A stretch of 64,000 nucleotides of DNA from NCBI GenBank assembly GCA_002683825.1, contig NYUD01000038.1, forward strand, positions 1-64,000, in the 5' to 3' direction. Shown in pieces: positions 7,422 through 16,894 of the stretch. The notes under the pieces are model-generated. The model searched no databases. It was given only the letters and a program-made list of their open reading frames with translations, and had not been told where the DNA came from. This DNA comes from Planctomycetota bacterium (lineage in GTDB: Bacteria > Planctomycetota > UBA1135 > GCA-002686595). A program made the translations under genes and the position numbers. Each line of letters begins with the position of its first letter. Position 1 is the stretch's first letter.

Positions 7422-8390
7422 GTGATTCGCGTGCGCGGAATCGAGAAGCGCTACGGCAGCACCCGTGCGCTTCGGGGGGTTTCTTTCGAAATAGAGCGCG
7501 GTGAGGTGGTGGGCTTTCTCGGTCCGAACGGAGCGGGCAAGTCGACCACTCTGCGCTGCCTGGCCGGCTTTCTGCGTCCCGATGGGGGCGAGATCGAGGT
7601 CGCCGGACGGCGGGTGGATCCGGACGATCCCGAGTCGCGGACGGTCCTGGGGTATCTGCCGGAGACGACCCCGCTCTACCGGCGCATGCGCGTGTTGGAC
7701 TACCTCGACTACGTCGGGCGTGTCCGTGGGATGCGGCGTCGCGAGCGTAATCAGGCGATCGGACGCGTCGTTTCCGACTGCGATCTGCACGGCTATGAGC
7801 ACCGGCGCATCGCCCATCTTTCCAGGGGCTACCGCCAGCGCGTGGGGCTGGCCCAGGCGCTGCTCGCCGATCCGGAGGTCTTGCTCCTGGACGAGCCCAC
7901 AAGTGGCCTGGATCCGGCGGAGATCGCGCGCATCCGCGACCTGATTCACCAGTTGGGCGAGACCAAGACGGTCTTGCTTTCGACGCATATTCTGCCCGAG
8001 GTGCAGGAGAGTGCCCGGCGCGTGCTGATTCTCGCCGAAGGCCGGCTGGTAGCCGACGGAACGCCGGTCGATCTGGCCAGACGGCGCTCGGTGGAGTTGC
8101 ACTGCACGTTTCGCGGTCCGGAGGTCGAGGTGCAGTCGGTTCTCTCCGCCCTGGACACGGTCGCCGGCGTTCGGCTTCTCGGCGGGGACGACGACGGTCG
8201 GTTCCGATTGGCGCTTTCCGTGACCGAGCGCTTCCAGGCGGCCGAGGCCGTTTCGAACGCCGCCCGGGAGCACGGCTGGTCGCTTCTGGAATTGCACCAC
8301 GAACTTCCCAGCCTGGAACGCGTGTTTCTGGCGGTCACTTCCAGTGAAGAGGTATCTCTCGCGGAGTCGGAGGCTAGCGGGGAGCGATGA
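7422..8390 (+). CDS. ABC transporter ATP-binding protein, GldA/CcmA-like
   Basis: Hydrolyses ATP to drive the membrane partner encoded next. The 322-residue protein has Walker A GPNGAGKST (34-42), an ABC signature of form LSRGYRQR (133-140, a common variant in this subfamily instead of LSGGQ), Walker B LLLDEPTSGLD (154-164) and the H-loop STHILPEV. A C-terminal ~100-residue regulatory tail follows, as in GldA/NatA-type subunits. The GTG start at 7422 is set by AAGGAGGGG just upstream. The stop overlaps the ATG of the permease (ATGA). It is the first gene of a four-gene operon with GldF-, GldG- and DUF4340-like products. Confidence 0.9.
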   Translation: MIRVRGIEKRYGSTRALRGVSFEIERGEVVGFLGPNGAGKSTTLRCLAGFLRPDGGEIEVAGRRVDPDDPESRTVLGYLPETTPLYRRMRVLDYLDYVGRVRGMRRRERNQAIGRVVSDCDLHGYEHRRIAHLSRGYRQRVGLAQALLADPEVLLLDEPTSGLDPAEIARIRDLIHQLGETKTVLLSTHILPEVQESARRVLILAEGRLVADGTPVDLARRRSVELHCTFRGPEVEVQSVLSALDTVAGVRLLGGDDDGRFRLALSVTERFQAAEAVSNAAREHGWSLLELHHELPSLERVFLAVTSSEEVSLAESEASGER

Positions 8391-9136
8391 GAGGGGCCGT
8401 AGCCATCTTTCGGCGCGAGTTCGCCGGCACCCTGGACTCGCCTGTCGCCTGGGTGGCGTTCGCGATCTTCGTGCTCTGCCTGCACACCGCGTTCTACTTT
8501 CTCGGCTATCCCATCGGCCAACATCAGCAGCCCGCGCTCTGGGCGGGACGGGTTGCGACGCTCGACGCGCTCTTTGCCTGGCTGCCTTTGTTCTTCAGCA
8601 TCATGGCGCCGGCGCTGACCATGGGCAGCTGGGCCGAGGAGCGCCGCTCGGGCACCGATGAGCTCCTGTTGACGCAGCCGATTTCCCTCGGGTCCATCGT
8701 CCTCGGCAAATTTCTGTCGGCCTGGGCGTTGCTCACGGTGATCACGGCCATCGCCGTGTTTGCAGCCGCCGGACTCGTCACGTCCATCGGGCCGCTCGAT
8801 TGGGGCACCGTCTTCGGAGGTGTCGTCGGCGCCATCCTCCTGGCCGGTGTCTCGATCGCCATCGGTCTGGTCGCCTCCGCGCTCACCCAGGAACAGTTGG
8901 TGGCGTTTCTCGCCGGTGCGCTGGTTCTTTCCTCGCTCTGGAGCGCCGGACTCTTCGTGCGTGTCGTGCCCGGACCTCTCGCGGAGGTGCTCTGGTATGC
9001 GAGCCCCTCGCTGCACTTTCTCGAGAGCGGAGCGCGCGGCCTCTTCGATGCGCGGGACCTCGTCTACTACGGTCTCTTCATGGCCTGCGCGTTGCTCTTG
9101 AACAAGGTCGTCATGGAGGGCCGGCGATGGGACTAG
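8387..9136 (+). CDS. ABC-2 type permease, GldF-like
   Basis: A 249-residue integral membrane protein with about six hydrophobic segments (for example WVAFAIFVLCLHTAFYFLG, LLTVITAIAVFAAAGLV, AILLAGVSIAIGLVAS, LVYYGLFMACALLL). The motif MGSWAEERRSGTDELLLTQPIS, after the second segment, is the hallmark of ABC-2 permeases of the gliding-type/Nos/Gld group. It overlaps the ATPase gene by 4 bp and the next gene by 10 bp. It should form the channel for the preceding ATPase. The substrate is unknown: Gld ABC components are known from Bacteroidota gliding, but the same trio occurs widely in non-gliding bacteria. Confidence 0.87.
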   Translation: MRGAVAIFRREFAGTLDSPVAWVAFAIFVLCLHTAFYFLGYPIGQHQQPALWAGRVATLDALFAWLPLFFSIMAPALTMGSWAEERRSGTDELLLTQPISLGSIVLGKFLSAWALLTVITAIAVFAAAGLVTSIGPLDWGTVFGGVVGAILLAGVSIAIGLVASALTQEQLVAFLAGALVLSSLWSAGLFVRVVPGPLAEVLWYASPSLHFLESGARGLFDARDLVYYGLFMACALLLNKVVMEGRRWD

Positions 9137-10932
9137 GAGAAAACGGATCGCGACGTGCTTGGCTCCTCAACGCGTGGTTGACGGCCGGACTTTGCGCCGG
9201 GCTCTTGGTGGTAGGCAATCGGTGGGCCCGCAGGCAGCTGAACCTGCGGGTCGATCTGTCGGAGGATCAGCTCTACGCACCCAGTCCCGTCGGGCGGCGG
9301 CTCCTTTCGGAGCTGAAGGATGTGCTGAAGGTGCGCGCCTACTTCACCGGCCGCTCGCGGCTGGGACCGGTGCAGATCGCCAAGCGCCGCCTTATCGACC
9401 AGCTTCTGGAATTCGAGGATGCAGCAGGGGGGCGTATAGACCTCTCCTTCGTGGATCCCAACGAATCCTCCGAGGCGCGTGCGGAGGCGACCGAGCTCGG
9501 CATTCAGCCCTATCCGATGAGCGCGGTTCAGGGAACCTCCCAGGTCACCCAGGATACCTGGCTGGGCCTTTGTATGCGCTACCGCGGGCGCGAACGGGTC
9601 GTGCCCTTCGTGTTGCCCCAGGGCTTCGAGTACTCGTTCTTGACCTCGTTGCAGAACTTGAAGCGCGACGAGGATCCGGTGGTCGGTTTTGTGACCGGAA
9701 CCGGGCGCGGCGACCCGGATGGGTTCGCCGGTGCGCGGGCCCTTTTGGAGCGCCAGTACCGCTTGCGCGAGGTTCTCGATCTCTCCATCGGCGAGATGGT
9801 TCCCGAGGATGTTTCGGTCCTGGTCGTCGCGCGTCCGCGCGAGCTCCCCGTACGAGCGGCCTTTGCCATCGATCAATTTCTGCAACGGGGCGGCCGTGCG
9901 CTCTTTCTGTGCGACCGTGCGGAGGTCGACCTCCGCCAACGCGCAGTGACCACCTACGCGACCGGGCTCGAGCCCCTACTGTCTGCCTGGGGCGTGCGTT
10001 TGACGCCCCAATTGGTCTGGGATCAACGCTATCCGAATGTACTGCGCGGTCGGCGCAGCATTCAGCTGGAGGGCCGCGAACGAAAGATGCAGGCGGAGAG
10101 CATCCCCTATCCCTTCTGGCCCAAGATCACCCTCGAGGGGCTCGACCGCGAGAACCCTGTCACGGCCCGCGTCGCGGGCGCGGACTTTTTCTGGACCCAA
10201 GCCCTCGAGCGCGATGCGCCCATCGCCGCTGCGACTTACGAGGAGTTGGTTTCCTCCTCGAAGGAGTCCTGGCTCATCGAACCGTCAAAGGCTCTGGATC
10301 TCGCCCCCGATTTCCTTGAGGCCCAGGCCTTTTCCCTGGCAGCCCGCGGTGGGGGAGCGCCGCGCGTGCTCGCGGCGAGTCTGTCGGGTCGCCTGCCCTC
10401 CGCCTTCGAGGCCGGGGCCCCCGTACCGATGGATCCGGTCGAGGAAGCGCTCCACCAGGCCGCGGTGGAGCGGGCCCTTCAGGAGGGCCTTGAGCTTCCC
10501 CGGCGACAAGTCCGGGCGACCCACGAGACCGTCCGTTCGGGACAAGAGGAAACCCAGGTCGTGCTCTTCGGCGATGCCGATTGGATCACCGACGGCGACT
10601 ACTCTTCGCTCCAAAACCAGCTTCTGTTCGTCAACCTGATCGATTGGCTCGCGCTCGAGCAGGACCTTCTGGCCCTGCGTTCCCGCCTGCCGCAGGAGCG
10701 GGAGATCGACGACTTCCTGCGGGAGGAGCGGGAAGCCCTGGGGCTTCTTGGGCTGCGGTCCGGCTCGGGCCCGAGCCCGGAATTCGCCGAGCTGGAAGCA
10801 AGAGCCCAAACCCGGGCTGCGCGTCGGCGTCACGTGCGCATGTTCTTGGCCAGCGGGGGAGCGCTCGCTGCCGGGCTCCTGCTCTATGGGATGTGGTTTT
10901 TCTTGTCCGCCAGAAGAGTTGCGGCGCGATGA
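9127..10932 (+). CDS. GldG-like ABC transporter auxiliary protein
   Basis: A 601-residue protein from the ATG at 9127. It has one N-terminal transmembrane helix (WLTAGLCAGLLVVGN), a large extracytoplasmic region and one C-terminal helix (MFLASGGALAAGLLLYGMWFFL) with a short basic tail. This layout and segments such as LNLRVDLSEDQLYAPSPVGRRLLSEL and FVTGTGRGDPDGF match the GldG/ABC_transp_aux family (intraflagellar-transport-like domain). The stretch VSVLVVARPRELPVRAAFAIDQFLQRGGRALFLCD is the typical Rossmann-like piece. It overlaps the permease by 10 bp and the next gene by ATGA. It likely couples the ABC pump to an envelope substrate. Confidence 0.85.
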   Translation: MGLGENGSRRAWLLNAWLTAGLCAGLLVVGNRWARRQLNLRVDLSEDQLYAPSPVGRRLLSELKDVLKVRAYFTGRSRLGPVQIAKRRLIDQLLEFEDAAGGRIDLSFVDPNESSEARAEATELGIQPYPMSAVQGTSQVTQDTWLGLCMRYRGRERVVPFVLPQGFEYSFLTSLQNLKRDEDPVVGFVTGTGRGDPDGFAGARALLERQYRLREVLDLSIGEMVPEDVSVLVVARPRELPVRAAFAIDQFLQRGGRALFLCDRAEVDLRQRAVTTYATGLEPLLSAWGVRLTPQLVWDQRYPNVLRGRRSIQLEGRERKMQAESIPYPFWPKITLEGLDRENPVTARVAGADFFWTQALERDAPIAAATYEELVSSSKESWLIEPSKALDLAPDFLEAQAFSLAARGGGAPRVLAASLSGRLPSAFEAGAPVPMDPVEEALHQAAVERALQEGLELPRRQVRATHETVRSGQEETQVVLFGDADWITDGDYSSLQNQLLFVNLIDWLALEQDLLALRSRLPQEREIDDFLREEREALGLLGLRSGSGPSPEFAELEARAQTRAARRRHVRMFLASGGALAAGLLLYGMWFFLSARRVAAR

Positions 10933-11873
10933 AGATCCACAGACGCAACCGGGTTCTTCTGGCCCTCGTCGTTCTCTGTCTGGGGCTGGATTGGCTCATG
11001 CGGCCGCAGGAAGCTCCCGCGCAGGAACGGACACCGGTCTTTCCCCAGCTCGATCCACGCCGCGCCGTACGCGTGCTGCTCGAGGGAGCGGAAGGCGAAG
11101 AGGTCGCCGCGGTCGAGCTCGTGCGAAACGGCGAGGAATGGAAAGTCGCTTCGTTGTACGACTTTCCGGCCCACGCCTGGATCGTCGAGGATCTCCTGGC
11201 GCGTTTGCGTGGCCTGAGTCACAACGACCTGGTTTCGAACGACCCCGAGGCTTTCAAGCTCTTCGGCTTCGATGGATCCGAGCGCCGACTGCGCATCGAG
11301 GACGAGCACGGAAAGCTCCTGGCGCAATCTACCGTGGCGCGCGGTCCCGAGGAGAGAGGGAGCCATGTCCGCCCAATGGGAGTCGATGAGGTCTACCGTG
11401 CCCCGGCCTTGCGCTACCTCGACCTGAACCCCGAGCGCTACGTGCAGGCCGACCTGGTGGACTTCGATCCCGCCCAGCTAGAGGGTTTGGAATTGGAATT
11501 CGCCCCGGAGCAGGCGCTCGCACACGTCGAGCGAATGCAGGACGGTCGTTGGCGCAAGTCGAACGGAGAGCTTCTATCACCGGCCAAGGTCGACCCGCTG
11601 ATCGCCTGGTCCTCGCACCTCTACCTGCTGAGCGTGGCCGCCGGCGAGCCCGACCCCCAACACGGTCTGTCCGGGGGGGGCTGGGCGCGTCTGCGCCTGA
11701 TCCTCCAGGACGGCGAGTGCGAGCTCATCATCGGCCATGCCGTGCCCGCCGAGCAGGGCGGCCTGGGAGAGCGTTACGCCACGAATCTAACCTGGGAAAC
11801 CCCCTGGGTGGTCACCGTGAGCGCTCTGACCGCCGAGCGCCTCAGCCGCCTCGCGCAGGCTCTGGCGCACTGA
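10929..11873 (+). CDS. DUF4340-like envelope protein of the Gld-type ABC operon
   Basis: A 314-residue protein with an N-terminal hydrophobic helix (VLLALVVLCLGLDWLM) acting as signal anchor, then an exported beta-rich region. LVRNGEEWKVASLYDFPAHAWIVEDLLARLRGLSHNDLVSNDPEAFKLFGFD is characteristic of DUF4340 proteins, which commonly follow GldG-like genes. The ATG at 10929 overlaps the GldG-like stop. It is the last gene of the operon; the next gene is convergent, with a 31-bp gap holding no hairpin. The biochemical role of DUF4340 is unknown. Confidence 0.8.
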   Translation: MKIHRRNRVLLALVVLCLGLDWLMRPQEAPAQERTPVFPQLDPRRAVRVLLEGAEGEEVAAVELVRNGEEWKVASLYDFPAHAWIVEDLLARLRGLSHNDLVSNDPEAFKLFGFDGSERRLRIEDEHGKLLAQSTVARGPEERGSHVRPMGVDEVYRAPALRYLDLNPERYVQADLVDFDPAQLEGLELEFAPEQALAHVERMQDGRWRKSNGELLSPAKVDPLIAWSSHLYLLSVAAGEPDPQHGLSGGGWARLRLILQDGECELIIGHAVPAEQGGLGERYATNLTWETPWVVTVSALTAERLSRLAQALAH

Positions 11874-11904
11874 TTTGGAGGGACCGGGTGGGGGAAGCGC
11901 GTGC

Positions 11905-14900
11905 TCAGTAAGAGAACGCAAAGCCGGCGGCTGAGAGTGTGGGGGACTGACCGGTTTCGATGTTGTTGAAGAACGTGAAGCGCACCTGGAAGTAGCGCGA
12001 CCCATCGAGGTCGGTGAGCTCGTCGCGCCACACGTTTTCACCCGGGAAGACGATCTCACCCGTGAGCGGGTCTCCATAGGCATCGAGGGCACTGGCGTCG
12101 AAGGGCTCATTCGTCGCGCCCTGAAATCCTACGGCTGACCGGTACTCGAGCAGGACCGATGTGCCGGGGGGATGGGCGCTCGGCGCCGGCTCGACAATCG
12201 CAGGTGCATAGAGCGGACTAAGCGTTCCGGTGTCGAACCACATGGTGTGCGCCCGACTGATACGCACGACGATGTCCAGTTGTCCGACATAGTAGACCGG
12301 GTCCTCCGCAGGGGTCCCGGAGCCGGGCGGTGAACCGTTGGGATTGAAGCCACCATGAGGAAAGTCCTCGAAGTCCGGATTCACGAGCACCGCATCGCCT
12401 GCAGGGTTGTAGCCGCCGCTGGAGAACACGCGGAATATGGGGCGGCAATACCTGTGTAGTGCGACCGAAACGTCGAGCGAGTTAAGGCCCAGCCCGGCAG
12501 AACTCGGGAAACAACGGACCTCCCAGAGCAGCGGCAGTCCCACCGTGGGGACCTGTCCCTCTTGAGCGAACGAACCGGGCTCCTCCTCGATCGGGGTGGG
12601 CGGTTTGGTCTCGCGCTCGATCGGAACCCCGACTCCCAGAGCTCCCCCGACGGCCAAGATCGAGGTGTCACGCCAGGTATAGGTCACCAGCGGGCCACCG
12701 CCGCGATTCCAGGGGAACGGTATCAGGGGTGTTCCGTTCCCGTTGACGTAGAGGTCGGAGGGGTCGATCCGATAGCCGAGCTCGTGCGAATGAACGATCT
12801 TCTGGGCGGTGCCTTCGAGGATGTTGTCGGTGTAGGGGAAAATGGAGGGATAGAGACCCGATGTGGGGTGGAAGGGTCCGTTAGCCGCCGTTCCGAATTC
12901 ATCGGGCATTTGATCGGCATGGGAAACCCGCATTTCGAAGCGGTCGAAGAAATCCGCGATGACCGAACCGCTGGTGGGGGACCAGGACATGCCGGCCACA
13001 TCGACGTTGTAGCGGCTCTCATCCCCGACCCTCCACCCCATGTCGCAGTAGCGCCACACGGTCATCAGCTTGCTGCCAAGGGCCGACAACGGAGTCTGCA
13101 AGCCGGGAGCGAAGGCCGACATGATCGAGGGAATCGGGTTTCCGCGGTCGGCTGGAACGCTGCCGAAGCTGACGTTGCGTGGACGAATGATTCCTTGCTC
13201 GGTGTTCAGAAAGACCTGACCCCTGAAGTCCGGAACCCCGATCGGCAGCACCTCGTCGATCGAGGAAAAGCGCAAGGGGATGCCGCCGTTGGAGAACGGA
13301 GGGCCATCGGGATCGAGACGGAAATGCATGCGGCTCGGCGTAACCTGCAAGCGGTTGCCCGCCAGGTCCGTGACGCCCTTAGCCCCCCCCATGACTTCGA
13401 CGAAGAAATTGATCCCGGTCTGGTTGCTCAGCGGTAGGAGGGGAACCAGTCGGACCTCCTTGAAATCGGATCCCAAGACCAGTTTCGAGATCACGATGTC
13501 TTGCGCCGGAATCGGATCGGAAGGGGATAGGCTGTTGTTGATGATACGCAACGTCTCAAACGCGCCCAGTGATCCCGGAAGCATGGGTTCGCTGAAACGA
13601 ATCGAGATCCCGACGTTGGAGGAGATGTCATAGGATGGCGGCGTGCCCGGCGCCGGGTCGAAGCGTGCCCAGCAGGCGGGATCGAGCTGTTGAGAAATAA
13701 AGTATGGCGTCACCAGGTTCGCAGCGCCGGCAAGCAAAGCCGGGATGAACAGCGGTTGCACCTCCTGCAAGGTCGCACGAACGCCGGGCACAAGCCCATC
13801 CGGATCGGGTGCGGTGGCGATCGACTTGAGTTCGAGGACGCTGTTTCCTGCGTCGATGACGTCACCCGCTTTCGGGGTGACCTGGCAACTGCTGGAAAAG
13901 GTCAGGTCGAGAACAAAATCAAAGCCGGGGCGACCGGTGGGATCCTGCGCCACGGCGGTCAGGTGGATGGGAAACGAGCCCAGGAGTTGGGGTGGACTCA
14001 AGTCGAACAGGAAGCCGCGATTGAGAGACTCCACATTGCCCGATCGCATGGCTCGGACAAGGGGCTGGGTCGGTAGGAGGAAATCGGCGGGCGGACTGAT
14101 CTGTGGCGAAGGGGACGCACCGCTGAGGTTTGTCAGGATGCGGAACTGGCCGCTATTGAAGTCCTTGCGAGAGGGGATGCGGAGCGCGACGTTCGGGTCG
14201 TCCGAAATGGTCTCCGAAGCGGGCAATCCGAGGGGGTTGACGGCGATGGCGTAGGGCGACCTATCGGCTTCCTTCTCGGATACGCTCATGTCGACCACTA
14301 CCCGCGTGGCGTGGAACTCCCCGCCCGCGACCCCGCCGTAGTTGGCATCGAAGAAGATTCTTGCGCCGAATGGGATGTTGGGCCGATACCCGGTGGATAT
14401 GCGAACGAGCTGGGGGAGTTCGACGGCGAGCGCAGGATCGTCGTCGAGCAGGTCGTCGAAGCGTAGAACCAGGGCAGCGTTGCGAGGGATTGGCGAGAAG
14501 GGCGGTGACGACGAGCCATCGTCGCTTTTGGGATGGATCGGCGGTAGCCCGGTGGTTGCGGATCTCAACAACGTGGAGAAGGTTTCCCCTGCCACCGGAG
14601 GATCGCCCCGACGTCGTTTGATGATCATCCGCGTGCGCTGGGTCAGGGGATTCGTGGACAGCGCGTAGTTCAACCCGTCCGAGAGAATGTCCTGGCGGAT
14701 GACCAGATCGAGGAAGAGCGGCAGGTCGCTCGCGGTGCCGGAAGCGTCGATGTCGAATACGTCGGCCAGCCTTCCCCAGCTCAGGTCACTCAGGGCCAGC
14801 TCGCTCCCCTGGCCGGCCTTGTTCGGGTCCACGAAGTAGAGCCCGCCCGAGGGCTTCTCACGCAGGCTTCCGACGCTGGACCCCGAGGCATCGACGCCTG

Positions 14901-14973
14901 TAGAACCGGCGCCGCCACATGCCTGCAAAGTAAAGGCGACGACGAGCGCGCCACACCGCGGGATCGATGACAT
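11905..14973 (-). CDS. very large lipoprotein with SbsA-type Ig-like domain
   Basis: From the ATG at 14973 the product is about 1022 residues and starts with a lipoprotein signal (ALVVAFTLQAC, Cys about residue 19). The frame stays open to 15036, but that would put the signal 21 residues in. The body is beta-rich. Around SISIRFSEPMLPGSLGAFETLRI ... VRLVPLLPLSNQTGINFFVEV ... GVTDLAGNRL it matches bacterial SbsA/Big_5-like Ig domains, with similar fold elements elsewhere. There is no enzyme signature. Its position next to FG-GAP and TPR exported proteins suggests a cell-surface structural or binding role. It is a distant architectural relative of the lipoproteins at 56.2-62.6 kb. Function unknown. 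Confidence 0.75.
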   Translation of the reverse strand: MSSIPRCGALVVAFTLQACGGAGSTGVDASGSSVGSLREKPSGGLYFVDPNKAGQGSELALSDLSWGRLADVFDIDASGTASDLPLFLDLVIRQDILSDGLNYALSTNPLTQRTRMIIKRRRGDPPVAGETFSTLLRSATTGLPPIHPKSDDGSSSPPFSPIPRNAALVLRFDDLLDDDPALAVELPQLVRISTGYRPNIPFGARIFFDANYGGVAGGEFHATRVVVDMSVSEKEADRSPYAIAVNPLGLPASETISDDPNVALRIPSRKDFNSGQFRILTNLSGASPSPQISPPADFLLPTQPLVRAMRSGNVESLNRGFLFDLSPPQLLGSFPIHLTAVAQDPTGRPGFDFVLDLTFSSSCQVTPKAGDVIDAGNSVLELKSIATAPDPDGLVPGVRATLQEVQPLFIPALLAGAANLVTPYFISQQLDPACWARFDPAPGTPPSYDISSNVGISIRFSEPMLPGSLGAFETLRIINNSLSPSDPIPAQDIVISKLVLGSDFKEVRLVPLLPLSNQTGINFFVEVMGGAKGVTDLAGNRLQVTPSRMHFRLDPDGPPFSNGGIPLRFSSIDEVLPIGVPDFRGQVFLNTEQGIIRPRNVSFGSVPADRGNPIPSIMSAFAPGLQTPLSALGSKLMTVWRYCDMGWRVGDESRYNVDVAGMSWSPTSGSVIADFFDRFEMRVSHADQMPDEFGTAANGPFHPTSGLYPSIFPYTDNILEGTAQKIVHSHELGYRIDPSDLYVNGNGTPLIPFPWNRGGGPLVTYTWRDTSILAVGGALGVGVPIERETKPPTPIEEEPGSFAQEGQVPTVGLPLLWEVRCFPSSAGLGLNSLDVSVALHRYCRPIFRVFSSGGYNPAGDAVLVNPDFEDFPHGGFNPNGSPPGSGTPAEDPVYYVGQLDIVVRISRAHTMWFDTGTLSPLYAPAIVEPAPSAHPPGTSVLLEYRSAVGFQGATNEPFDASALDAYGDPLTGEIVFPGENVWRDELTDLDGSRYFQVRFTFFNNIETGQSPTLSAAGFAFSY

Positions 14974-15148
14974 CTGAATAAGGGCTGAGGCTGCGAGTAA
15001 CGACCTTCCACGGTCCTTACCATCCAAGGTTAGCAAAGGGAATCGGCCAGAGAACGGGAACCCCGTTTCTCGCTACTGCAACAGCCCCTCCCGGCGTGTC
15101 GGCGAACGGCTTTTCCCGAGTTGGGCGCGGCCGGGGGGGCAAGAAGTT

Positions 15149-16885
15149 CTATTCGATACCAGGAACGGCGCTTCCTTCCGTGATGACCAGGAGCTTTTGG
15201 GTGGGCAGATCGTGAAATTCCTGGACTCCGCCGCCGGGCCAGGTCACGTCGAGTCGGCGGATGGTGTCGTCGCTACCCACTCCGAAGTGGACGACCGGGT
15301 CCCTGGAGGAGGCGTATCCCGTCCCCCGCCGGACCTCCCGCAGACGGGTGCCCGAATCGGTTCGGATCCGAAGCAATGCGCCGATCCCCTCACGGTTGCT
15401 GGTGACGCCTCGGAGTCGAATTCGCACCCAACGATTCCAGTTGTCCGTAGCGTTTTCGAGCAAGGTCGGCGGTGCGCCTTCGTTGACGATGAAGACGTCC
15501 AGATCGCCGTCGCCGTCGTAGTCCGCAACCGCCGTTCCGCGGCTGCTCCTGGGCGTCGCCAAGCCCCGGCCCAAGAACTGCGTGACTTCCTGGAACCTGC
15601 CGTTTGCCGTGCCGCGAAACAGTTGGTTCTGCTGGCGGTAGGCGGTGTTCGTGTTCTCCCCATCGGCCTGTGGATAGACGTGACCGTTGGCCACGAACAG
15701 GTCCAGGTAGCCGTCGTTGTCGAAGTCGGCGAACTCCGTTCCCCAGCCCAGCGAATAGACGCTTGTGTGCAAGAGACCCGCAAGGGCGGAAACGTCACGG
15801 AAGAAGCTCCCGGATTCGTTCCTGTAGAGCGTGTTGTAGTCGTCCGAAAAATTCGTGACGAAAAGGTCTTGGTCACCGTCGTTGTCGTAGTCTCCGAAGG
15901 CGACTCCCATTCCCGCCTGCTCTTGTCCATCCTCACTGTGCCCCACTCCGGAAACGATTGCCACTTCGGCGAACGTTCCATCAGCCTGGTTTTGGAACAG
16001 GAAATTCGGGCTGGAGTCGTTGGCGACGTAGATATCGGCGTCCCCATCGGCGTCATAGTCCCCGAAGACGACCCCCAGGCCGTAGCCGACTTCGCCATCG
16101 ACACCCGCTTGCGCGGAGACGTCCACGAAGTTGCCGGAACCGTCGTTCGAATACAGCCCGTCGGGCTGGGCAGACAACCCATCGGGGCCACAGTAGACCG
16201 GATGGGCGTACCAGTGGCACGGTTTGCCCCCGTTGGGGGGAGAGGCGGGATCGAATTTCAGGTAGTTGGCGACATAGAGATCGAGATCCCCGTCGTTGTC
16301 GTGGTCTCCAAAGGCGCAGCTGGTGCTCATGCGCTCGTCTGCGACCGCGGATTTCACGGCCCCGTCCGTGAACGAGTCACCGACGTTTAGGTAGAGACGG
16401 TTGCGACCGAAGTTGGAGACGTAGAGGTCGCAGTCGCCGTCGTTGTCGACATCGCCGACCGCACAACCGATGCCCCAGCGCTCGTCCGCCACCCCCGTCT
16501 CTTCGGCGACATCCTTGAAGCCTCCTTCGCCGTCGTTGCGATACATCTGATTGGCGGGCCTCTTTCCTCCGGTGGGAGGGTCGAGCCTGGAGCCATTGAC
16601 GACATAGAGGTCCAGATCGCCGTCCCCATCGAAGTCGAGCCAGCCCGCGCCGCTCCCGAGGCTTTCGAGAATGTAGCGGTTCTCGAAGGAGCCGCAGACG
16701 TTCTCGACGGTCAGCCCGAGGTCCCGTGCGACGTCGATGAATCGCACGTTGCTCAATTTTCCTCCATCCGTCTCTCCATTTGCCCGTTCGCCCGAAGAGG
16801 AGGACGGGTTACAGCACAGGGAGACACACGCCAAGCCCATGACCCACGGGTGCGGAGCTGAGCGGCCGACTACCGAGTTCGACAT
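15149..16885 (-). CDS. FG-GAP/VCBS-repeat protein with C-terminal ASPIC/UnbV domain (CRTAC1-like)
   Basis: A 578-residue exported protein. The N-terminus has a hydrophobic signal (VMGLACVSLCCN) with Cys residues but no clean lipobox. From residue ~45 to ~470 run at least seven FG-GAP-type repeats with Ca2+-binding loops of form D-x-D-x-D-G-D-x-D (DFDGDGDLDLYVVN, DVDNDGDCDLYVSN, DYDADGDADIYVAN, DYDNDGDQDLFVTN, DYDGDGDLDVFIVN), predicting a beta-propeller. Residues ~480-570 (WVRIRLRGVTSNREGIGA ... DVTWPGGGVQEF) are an ASPIC/UnbV domain. It lies 9 bp downstream of a TPR lipoprotein and is probably co-transcribed with it, a pairing often seen in such genomes. Ligand unknown. Confidence 0.88.
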   Translation of the reverse strand: MSNSVVGRSAPHPWVMGLACVSLCCNPSSSSGERANGETDGGKLSNVRFIDVARDLGLTVENVCGSFENRYILESLGSGAGWLDFDGDGDLDLYVVNGSRLDPPTGGKRPANQMYRNDGEGGFKDVAEETGVADERWGIGCAVGDVDNDGDCDLYVSNFGRNRLYLNVGDSFTDGAVKSAVADERMSTSCAFGDHDNDGDLDLYVANYLKFDPASPPNGGKPCHWYAHPVYCGPDGLSAQPDGLYSNDGSGNFVDVSAQAGVDGEVGYGLGVVFGDYDADGDADIYVANDSSPNFLFQNQADGTFAEVAIVSGVGHSEDGQEQAGMGVAFGDYDNDGDQDLFVTNFSDDYNTLYRNESGSFFRDVSALAGLLHTSVYSLGWGTEFADFDNDGYLDLFVANGHVYPQADGENTNTAYRQQNQLFRGTANGRFQEVTQFLGRGLATPRSSRGTAVADYDGDGDLDVFIVNEGAPPTLLENATDNWNRWVRIRLRGVTSNREGIGALLRIRTDSGTRLREVRRGTGYASSRDPVVHFGVGSDDTIRRLDVTWPGGGVQEFHDLPTQKLLVITEGSAVPGIE

Positions 16886-16894
16886 GGACCCCTG

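Noticed and set aside
7347-8300. 317-aa minus-strand ORF opposite the ABC ATPase
   Set aside because: The plus strand encodes complete Walker and signature motifs; the antisense frame has none.
16220-16232. Possible second sigma-54 site (TGGCACGGTTTGC)
   Set aside because: GG and GC are only 8 bases apart instead of 10, and it is inside the FG-GAP coding sequence.
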